Shown here: positions 1-5,580 of the stretch, piece after piece
Layout of the letters: each line of letters begins with the position of its first letter
Position numbering within the stretch: the stretch's first letter is position 1
Assembly (NCBI GenBank): GCA_946528255.1
Contig: CAMMYR010000015.1
Location: 1 to 8,982, forward strand
Source: an uncultured Methanomicrobiales archaeon
Lineage (GTDB): Archaea > Thermoplasmatota > Thermoplasmata > Methanomassiliicoccales > Methanomethylophilaceae
Direction of reading: 5' to 3'
DNA length: 8,982 nucleotides
Made by a program: the position numbers and the translations under genes
Notes under the pieces: model-generated
Told to the model about the DNA's origin: nothing
Databases searched by the model: none
The model's input: the letters and a program-made list of their open reading frames with translations, nothing else

Positions 1-583
1 TGGGCGAGCTGCTGCTGACCAGGTTCTCCCTGATGACACCCATGGCGAGCATGACTGCCAGGGCCGTGGTGGTCCGGCCGGCGCAGCTCTCGCTGATGAC
101 CACGAAGTCGTATGCCTTCGCCAGCATCTCCCCCAGCTTGTATCCCTTGCGGTAGCTCTCCTCCACGTTGCGCACGGATTTCCCTGTGGTGATAACTTCT
201 CCACACTCCCCTCCGGTGTAGAAGTAGGGTACATCCGGGATCCCCCCGCAGCCGCCGTTGACGATGTAGAAAGGCATGCCGGAGAGATCGAGGGCGGCCT
301 TGGTTAGAGTCGCAGGGGTCGGGATGCCGCCGGGGTTGATCGGTATGCCCTTCATGCAGGTCACCTTCCCGTTGACCAGGAGCTCCGCATCGGCGGCGGG
401 CGTGAACATGGTGAGCTCGGGGGTGTCCCCGGCTTCGGAGACCCCGGGTATGGTGGAGGTGCGGGTGTTGGCCACGGTGCACGTGAACACCCCCCTCTTC
501 CCCCAAATCCTGGACATTATGTCCTTCGCGATCTCCTCGTCCCCGTGAACGCCCAGGCTGGGCGGAATCTCGAAACCTGCCAT
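1..583 (-). CDS. cobT: Archaeal CobT-type nicotinate mononucleotide-dependent phosphoribosyltransferase, partial (C-terminus off the window)
   Basis: Family knowledge: archaeal CobT homologues transfer the phosphoribosyl group of nicotinate mononucleotide to the lower-ligand base (for example dimethylbenzimidazole) to give an alpha-riboside phosphate for the corrinoid nucleotide loop; they are cytosolic. Seen: 194 codons from ATG 583 to the window edge, about half of the usual 340-350 residues. Family-like blocks occur in order: ANTRTSTIPGVSEAG (residues 38-52), TPELTMFTPAADAE (54-67), GIPINPGGIPTPA (79-91), TGGECGEVITTGKS (123-136), and the Thr-rich SESCAGRTTTALAV (164-177) followed by VSSSSP at the edge. 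Usual homologues read PGGTTTAL where this one has AGRTTTAL. The start is fixed by an in-frame TAG at 605-607; a weak purine-rich stretch (GAGGCGAG) precedes the ATG. It lies last visible in the hypF unit. Identification from remembered family motifs; fairly sure. Confidence 0.85.
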   Translation of the reverse strand, partial: MAGFEIPPSLGVHGDEEIAKDIMSRIWGKRGVFTCTVANTRTSTIPGVSEAGDTPELTMFTPAADAELLVNGKVTCMKGIPINPGGIPTPATLTKAALDLSGMPFYIVNGGCGGIPDVPYFYTGGECGEVITTGKSVRNVEESYRKGYKLGEMLAKAYDFVVISESCAGRTTTALAVMLAMGVIRENLVSSSSP

Positions 584-584
584 T

Positions 585-1595
585 CTCTCGCCTCTTGTGC
601 TTGACTATGTCCGGAACGAGCGTCGCCAGCGGGTGTATGGAACCCGGGGCTATGCCCGCATCGATGGACGTCCATACCGGGACGTCCGTGAGTATGTGCT
701 CGCCTGTGACGCACGATGTGCCGTGGTCGGCGAAGTAGATGATGTTCTCCACGTCAGGGAAGTGCTTCTCCATCATCCTGTCGGTGTGCTCCAGGACCCA
801 CTTCTTCTTCTCGTGGTCCTTCTGGTGGCTGTACTCGTCCACCTCGTCGATGTGCAGGAAGACGTCCCCGTGCTCCAGGGCCTCGACCGCCGCGGGGAAG
901 CGCTCGTCCAGGTCGTCGATGAGCATTATCTTCTGGCCCAGCGAGGCGCAGACGCCCAGGGATGTGGGGCTGTCCGATATCGCCGTCAGATTGTTGAAGC
1001 AGGAGTGGGCTGGATACTGGTGCCCGAATTTTCCGCATCCCCATGGATAGTCGGTTATGCCGCCCATGTCGTCCGATACGGCTTTTATGAACTCGCCCAG
1101 CACGCCGGGGACCTCCACGTAGGGGGCGTCCACCGGAGGGGACGGGGTCACGGGAACATCGTCGCACTCCATGGTGAGCACGGCGCGCCCGTTGATGAAG
1201 AACCTGATATGCGGGTCGCGGCCCTCGAATATGTCCATATGGGAGAGCATGACCCGCTGGAGCTCGTCGCTGAACTCAGATGCGTGGTATGACCACCTGA
1301 CCATCCCGTCCTTGATCTCGGCGGGGCTGAGCCTGTACGCCGTGCGCTTGGGATCCATGATCGGAAGGCCCAATCCCAGGGCCTCGAGGGCCCCCCTGGG
1401 GACCTCCGGCGGATGGCCGGTGAAGAACTCGTTGAGGAAAAGGTGCGTGTCCCCCCTGCCGGTCGTCCTGAACGCGTGCCTGGCCTTATCGTAGAGATAT
1501 GGCATCTCGGCGATCTCGACCGGCTTCTTGCCGCCGAGATGCGGATTGGGATCGTCCTCAGCCCCGTCCAGGAGCACGTAAAGGGTGTTGCTCAT
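585..1595 (-). CDS. ApgM-like alkaline phosphatase superfamily protein (phosphoglycerate mutase-related), no stop codon at the expected end
   Basis: Family knowledge: ApgM enzymes interconvert 2- and 3-phosphoglycerate with two bound metal ions. Seen, reading from ATG 1595: N-terminal YVLLDGAEDDP (6-16) with metal ligand D10; LGGKKPVEIAEMPYL (20-34); GALEALGLGLP (68-78); HIDEVDEYSH (248-257) with D253/H257 as likely ligands; FADHGTSC (288-295) with D290/H291, then H300 and DVPVW (304-308). The usual GSDxAHL motif carrying the nucleophilic Ser appears as GRGDTHL (46-52), so the Ser is absent; Thr50 might substitute. The start overlaps the hypF stop as ATGA. Homology ends near residue 333-340, about 60 residues shorter than typical ApgM, but no stop follows: this frame stays open across all visible cobT. 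The listed end is where cobT begins. A mutase, another phosphatase, or an alpha-ribazole phosphatase are all possible; the substrate is unknown. Confidence 0.75.
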
Positions 1596-3754
1596 CGTAT
1601 CTTCCTTAGGGCTATGGCGGCCTGTCCGACCGATACGCCGCCGTCCCCGTTGGGGACCTGCCCGTGCAGGACTGGTACCAATTCGCGCGATTTAACCGTA
1701 TCCACGAACATGCGCGCTATGGGCGCGTTATAGGAAACCCCGCCGGTGAGGCCGATCTCCTTCACGCCTTCCGATTCCGCGCGGTCCGCGGCCAGGCCGA
1801 CCATCGATTCGATCACCGACCTCACAGCGGTGTACGCGAAGTCCTCCGGGGAGCATCCCCCGATATGCTGGAACATATGGGTGTAGCGCACCGTGGAACC
1901 GTCGATATACGCTCCGAAACCATCGACCATCCTCCCGCGGGAGAGCAGGGGTTCGAGCCTCATGGCGGGCTCCCCGTCGTAGGAGCGGACGGAGCATGCG
2001 CCGAGGGAATACGACAGCGCATCGAGGAAGCGTCCGAAGGACGATGTCCTGACGCCGCTCCCCATCATCTTGCCCAGGATGGCGGCCTCGCCGTCGGTGA
2101 AATCATGGTTCTCCGAACCGTTGGTGGAATCTATGGCGAACCTGAGCCTGCGGATGTCCCTGAGGGCCTTCTCGCCCCCGAGGAGCGGGATGGTCTCCAG
2201 GTGAGCCACCCTCTCGTAGCCGGTATATGTGGAATCCAATACCTCGCCGCCCCATGCGGTGCCGTCGTCCCCGTGGCCGGTCCCGTCCAGGGTCAGGCAG
2301 ATGCAGCGGTCGATGCCGTTCTCGGCCATCAGGGATGCCGCGTGAGCCCAATGGTGCTGCACGTCTATGATCTCCGCACCGTGCTCCTCGGCGATGCGCC
2401 TGGCTATGCGGCGGTTGGCGTATCCCGGGTGGAGGTCCTCGGCAACGACCGAGGGTTCGCAGCCCACGTAGCGCATCTGCGCCCTGATCGCCTCTTCGAG
2501 GAACTCCGGGACGCCCATCCCCTCGCCGTTCCCTATGTGCTGCGTGGGCCATATGCGGCCCTTGGATGCCACGGACCCCGTCAGGTTCTCCTGGGGCCCC
2601 ACGGCGACGGCGTCGCCCTGCGGTACGGCTTCGATGTGGTACGGGATCGCTCCCCTGGATCTGCGGATGTACTGGGTCCTCTCGCCGAGCATCCTTATGA
2701 CCGAATCATCGGACCTGTTGGCTATGGGCTGGTTGTGCAGAAGATAATAATCCACGCCTAATGCCAGAGCCTCATCGTCATCGATGACCATCGGCTCTCC
2801 CGGGGCGTTGGCGGATGTCATCACCAGGGCATCGGCCTCCAGATGGTGGAACAGGATGTGGTGCATGCCGGTATAGGGCAGGAACATCCCGATGTTGTCC
2901 AATCCGGGGGATGCGGCCTCGGTCTCCGCGGAAGGCTTCTTCCTAACGAGTACTATCGGCCTGTCGGCGGACTGCAGCCTCGCCTCCTCCTCCGGGGTCG
3001 GATCCGCGTAGCGCCTCAGCGCATCGATGTCGCGGACCATGACGGCGAAGGGCTTCTCGCCGCGCCTGTACCACTCCCTGAGGTGCGGGAGGCGGTCCAG
3101 GGTGCAGCAGATGTGCATCCCTCCCCATCCCTTTACGACGGCCAAGGAGCCCTCATCCAGCTTATGCGCCAGAACTTCGATGGGGTCGCCTTCCACCGGA
3201 TTCCCTGATGAATCCAGGAGGCGATACGCCGGACCACAGGCGGGACAGCATATCGTCTGATGATGGAAGCGCCTGTCGCCGGGATCGGAGAACTCCCGCC
3301 CGCATTCCTGGCACAATTGGAATGCATCCATGGAGGTCAGGGGCCTGTCGTAGGGGATCCCCCTCAGCAGGGAGTATCTGGGACCGCAATCGGTGCATGT
3401 GGTGAAGGGGTACATCGAACGGCGTCCGGGAGAGAACATCTCCGCGACGCACCTGTCGCATACCGCACTATCCGCCGGGATCGATGCCCCGGCGCCCGAG
3501 CCGTCGGAATCGATGATGGAGAAGCCGGACGGCCCATCGTACGGGATATCCTCCCTCTCCACCGACTCGATCCTTGCCAGCGGCGGCAGTTCCGACATGA
3601 GGACGGACATGAGCTCGTCCGGCCTGTCGGTGTCGATGACGACCCGGGATCCGCCGTTGCGGACGGTCCCGGATGCCCCGCACGCGGCGGCGGCCCTGTA
3701 GACGGCCGGCCTGAACCCGACCCCCTGGACGGTGCCGCGCACGATAATCCTCAT
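1592..3754 (-). CDS. hypF: HypF, carbamoyltransferase for [NiFe] hydrogenase maturation
   Basis: HypF uses carbamoyl phosphate and ATP to make carbamoyl-adenylate and transfers the carbamoyl group to the C-terminal Cys of HypE, the first step toward the cyanide ligands of [NiFe] hydrogenases. Seen in 720 residues: acylphosphatase domain at the N-terminus (VQGVGFRP at 9-16 with R15, N33); two HypF zinc fingers with CxxC pairs at C99/C102, C120/C123, C148/C151 and C170/C173; a YrdC-like domain (KGWGGMH 208-214, KPFAVM 234-239, MTSANAPGEP 312-321, IRRSRGAIP 363-371); and a Kae1-like domain with metal site HHWAH (467-471), DGTGHGDDGTAWGGE (490-504) and LTGGVSYN (669-676). All domains of the family are present and length is near the usual 750. 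The Kae1-region motif normally like ELKNT is divergent (ENLTGS, 389-394). First gene of the minus-strand unit, with a TATA element 25 nt before the ATG and no Shine-Dalgarno. Confidence 0.97.
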   Translation of the reverse strand: MRIIVRGTVQGVGFRPAVYRAAAACGASGTVRNGGSRVVIDTDRPDELMSVLMSELPPLARIESVEREDIPYDGPSGFSIIDSDGSGAGASIPADSAVCDRCVAEMFSPGRRSMYPFTTCTDCGPRYSLLRGIPYDRPLTSMDAFQLCQECGREFSDPGDRRFHHQTICCPACGPAYRLLDSSGNPVEGDPIEVLAHKLDEGSLAVVKGWGGMHICCTLDRLPHLREWYRRGEKPFAVMVRDIDALRRYADPTPEEEARLQSADRPIVLVRKKPSAETEAASPGLDNIGMFLPYTGMHHILFHHLEADALVMTSANAPGEPMVIDDDEALALGVDYYLLHNQPIANRSDDSVIRMLGERTQYIRRSRGAIPYHIEAVPQGDAVAVGPQENLTGSVASKGRIWPTQHIGNGEGMGVPEFLEEAIRAQMRYVGCEPSVVAEDLHPGYANRRIARRIAEEHGAEIIDVQHHWAHAASLMAENGIDRCICLTLDGTGHGDDGTAWGGEVLDSTYTGYERVAHLETIPLLGGEKALRDIRRLRFAIDSTNGSENHDFTDGEAAILGKMMGSGVRTSSFGRFLDALSYSLGACSVRSYDGEPAMRLEPLLSRGRMVDGFGAYIDGSTVRYTHMFQHIGGCSPEDFAYTAVRSVIESMVGLAADRAESEGVKEIGLTGGVSYNAPIARMFVDTVKSRELVPVLHGQVPNGDGGVSVGQAAIALRKIR

Positions 3755-3839
3755 GCTGCGTGGATTGCCTAATGGATATAAAACAGGGCCGAGGCCGGTC
3801 AGCGGTAATCCTTAATACGCGCTCTTTAATAGGGAGCGC
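3755..3839. promoter_or_regulatory. Divergent promoter region between hypF and rtcA
   Basis: These 85 nt hold all the start signals of both divergent genes. On the minus strand TTTTATAT (3783-3776) is centred about 25 nt before the hypF ATG, the spacing expected for a leaderless archaeal transcript, and hypF has no Shine-Dalgarno. The same bases read TATAAAA (3777-3783) on the plus strand and could drive rtcA with a leader of about 35 nt that carries AGGGAG (3831-3836) three nt before the ATG. A second plus-strand candidate, CTTAATAC (3811-3818), is about 25 nt before the rtcA ATG and would give a leaderless transcript. Inferred from spacing only. Confidence 0.6.
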
Positions 3840-4895
3840 ATGGAGGTCCTGGAGATAGACGGCTCGAGGGGAGAGGGCGGCGGGCAGATGGTCCGCACGT
3901 CCGTTGCCATGTCAACCGTTACCGGAAGGACTGTCCACCTGACCCGCATCAGGGAGAACCGCCCCACCAACGGCCTGTCCAAACAGCACTGCGCCGCGGT
4001 GAATGCGGTGGCCCAGATGGCGGGTTCCAACGTGACCGGCAATGCGATCGGTTCCCGGGAGCTACTTTTCGAACCCGGCAACGACCAGGTCTACAACATC
4101 CAGATGAACATCGGGACCGCCGGGAGCGTCAGCCTCGTCCTGCAGGCCATGCTGCTGGCGGCCAGGAACCACTCCAAGAGGCTCACCGTCGACATCAGCG
4201 GCGGAACCAATGTGATGTGGGCGCCTCCGATAGACTCCTACAACCAGCTCCTGTTCCCCCTGATGCACAGGATGAACATCAACGCCGACTGCAGGATCAT
4301 CGACAGGGGATTCTACCCCCAGGGCGGAGGGCGCGTGATCGCGACCCTGGACCCGATCAACGAGATCGCCCCGCTGGATATCGAATCCCTGGGAGAGCTC
4401 ATCGGCATCAAAGGGGTGTGCTTCAGCCAGCGCCTGCCCGATTGGATCACCAAGGACCTGATGAGGAGCTGCGAGGATGCATTGGCTCCGATAGCTGACG
4501 TGGAATTCGATGTCCAGAAGACCGAGGGCGATTCCAGGGGAGCCGGCATAGTGCTGGTGGCCGAATTCGAGAACGGGATGCTCGGCAGCAACGCCCTGAC
4601 CTCCCGCGGCCACACGGCGGACCGCGCCGGCGAGGATGCCGCGGCCGACCTGATGAGGGAGATGACTAGCGGCGCCACCATGGACGTGCACACCGCCGAC
4701 CAGCTGCTCCCGTACATGGCCATGGCCACCGGGAAGAGCGGCTTCACCGTCTCCAGGATCAGCAAGCACCTCCTCAGCCAGATGGATACGCTGGAGTCCT
4801 TCCTGGACGTCAAATTCGGCGTCGAGAGGAAGGAGAACGTCTACAGGTTCACTGTCACCCCCGGTGAGAACAATGAGGCCATTCATCCACATTAA
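3840..4895 (+). CDS. rtcA: RNA 3'-terminal phosphate cyclase
   Basis: RtcA converts RNA 3'-phosphate ends to 2',3'-cyclic phosphates using ATP through a covalent adenylyl-histidine intermediate. Seen in 351 residues (family about 340): the hallmark start IDGSRGEGGGQMVRTS (6-21), RPTNGLSKQH (41-50), NIGTAGSVSLVLQA (90-103), ISGGTNVMWAPP (119-130), DRGFYPQGGGRV (155-166) and HTADQLLPYMA (284-294), where H284 matches the adenylylated His of the family. The start is the first ATG, three nt after AGGGAG and about 25 nt from a TATA-like CTTAATAC; no better upstream start is needed because the GEGGGQ motif sits at its usual distance. It overlaps arfC by 23 nt, so the two are probably co-transcribed. 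The RtcA-like Rcl1 branch is eukaryotic and lacks the catalytic His, so it is excluded. Very sure of the family. Confidence 0.96.
   Translation: MEVLEIDGSRGEGGGQMVRTSVAMSTVTGRTVHLTRIRENRPTNGLSKQHCAAVNAVAQMAGSNVTGNAIGSRELLFEPGNDQVYNIQMNIGTAGSVSLVLQAMLLAARNHSKRLTVDISGGTNVMWAPPIDSYNQLLFPLMHRMNINADCRIIDRGFYPQGGGRVIATLDPINEIAPLDIESLGELIGIKGVCFSQRLPDWITKDLMRSCEDALAPIADVEFDVQKTEGDSRGAGIVLVAEFENGMLGSNALTSRGHTADRAGEDAAADLMREMTSGATMDVHTADQLLPYMAMATGKSGFTVSRISKHLLSQMDTLESFLDVKFGVERKENVYRFTVTPGENNEAIHPH
4863..4868 (+). promoter_or_regulatory. Ribosome binding site that decides the arfC start
   Basis: GGTGAG lies four nt before ATG 4873, inside the 3' end of rtcA. It favours ATG 4873 over the in-frame GTG at 4864, because that GTG is itself part of the site. 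The surface-protein gene at 5581 has the same GGTGA core at the same four-nt spacing (5572-5576), which supports this as the local Shine-Dalgarno form. Confidence 0.7.
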
Positions 4896-5508
4896 CTGCG
4901 CCATGTCCGCCGACGGGAAGCTCGCCGGCGAGGATAGGACGCAGGTCAGGATCTCCTCCGACGAGGACAAGGCGCGCGTCAAGGCGCTCCGCAGGAAATA
5001 CGATGCGATCCTCGTGGGCGTCGGCACGGTCATCGCCGACGATCCCCATCTGACGTTCAAGGACGGGGATTATGACACGAATCCCATCAGGGTTGTCCTG
5101 GACCCCCACGGCAGGACCCCGGACGATGCGCAGGTGCTCGACGAGCGCGCCCCCACCGTGATGGTCACGCTGGAGGGATGCGGCAGGGAATGGGACTGCG
5201 AGGAGACCGTCCGCATGGGAAAGGACGAGATCGACCTGCCCGCTGTCATGGATTACCTGGCGGAGGAGATCGGCATCGAGAACATCATCGTCGAGGGCGG
5301 CGGCAAGACGATATCCGGATTCTTCAGGGCCGGCCTAGTCGACCGCTACACCGTGTTCGTCGGAGGCCTCGTCATCGGCGGTGCGGATGCGCCCACGCCC
5401 TGCGACGGACCCGGGTGGGTGAAAGAGGGCGGATTGAAGCTGGAGCTGAAGGACTGCGAAGTCCTCGGGAACGGCGCGCTGCTTACTTTCGAGCCATCGC
5501 GGAGCTGA
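4873..5508 (+). CDS. arfC: 2,5-diamino-6-(ribosylamino)-4(3H)-pyrimidinone 5'-phosphate reductase
   Basis: This enzyme reduces the ribosyl group of the second riboflavin intermediate to ribityl with NAD(P)H; in archaea it acts before deamination and also supplies precursors for F420 and FAD. Seen in 211 residues (family about 220): FIHINCAMSADGKLA (4-18), the nucleotide-binding region DAILVGVGTVIADDPHLT (44-61), NPIRVVLDPHGRTP (70-83), IIVEGGGKTISGFF (138-151) and FVGGLVIGGADAPTP (162-176). It is a stand-alone RibD C-terminal-type reductase with no deaminase domain, as usual in archaea. The start is ATG 4873 because of the GGTGAG site; GTG 4864 would add three residues. It follows rtcA with a 23-nt overlap, implying translational coupling. 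No functional link between RNA end cyclisation and flavin synthesis is evident. Confidence 0.92.
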   Translation: MRPFIHINCAMSADGKLAGEDRTQVRISSDEDKARVKALRRKYDAILVGVGTVIADDPHLTFKDGDYDTNPIRVVLDPHGRTPDDAQVLDERAPTVMVTLEGCGREWDCEETVRMGKDEIDLPAVMDYLAEEIGIENIIVEGGGKTISGFFRAGLVDRYTVFVGGLVIGGADAPTPCDGPGWVKEGGLKLELKDCEVLGNGALLTFEPSRS

Positions 5509-5580
5509 CGGTACGTCGGATCTTCTGGATGTTAGGTACATATACCAGCATGCGCGTCATTAACTATTCGCGGTGATACG
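5509..5580 (+). promoter_or_regulatory. Intergenic promoter and ribosome binding site of the surface-protein gene
   Basis: A TATA-like ACATATAC (5538-5545) is centred about 40 nt before ATG 5581, predicting a start near 5566 and a leader of about 15 nt. The Shine-Dalgarno GGTGA (5572-5576) sits four nt before the ATG. No oligo-T terminator for the rtcA-arfC unit is visible. Inferred by spacing, not tested. Confidence 0.45.

Noticed and set aside
605..607. TAG in the cobT frame as a pyrrolysine codon extending cobT upstream
   Set aside because: The upstream reading in that frame shows no CobT homology and has a further TAG at 650-652; the family start fits ATG 583.
597..1292. 231-residue open frame on the plus strand opposite the ApgM-like gene
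   Set aside because: The minus-strand frame carries all the metal-binding motifs; the plus frame is V/L/R-rich without recognisable motifs.
1664..2761. 365-residue open frame on the plus strand opposite hypF
   Set aside because: It is antisense to hypF, whose domains and motifs are complete across the same bases; its translation has no recognisable motif and is the usual by-product of GC-rich coding DNA.
4864..4872. GTG start for arfC, three codons upstream
   Set aside because: It lies inside the GGTGAG ribosome binding site that serves ATG 4873, and the family N-terminus fits the ATG.
4062..5060. 332-residue open frame on the minus strand opposite rtcA and arfC
   Set aside because: Both plus-strand genes have clear family motifs over the same interval.
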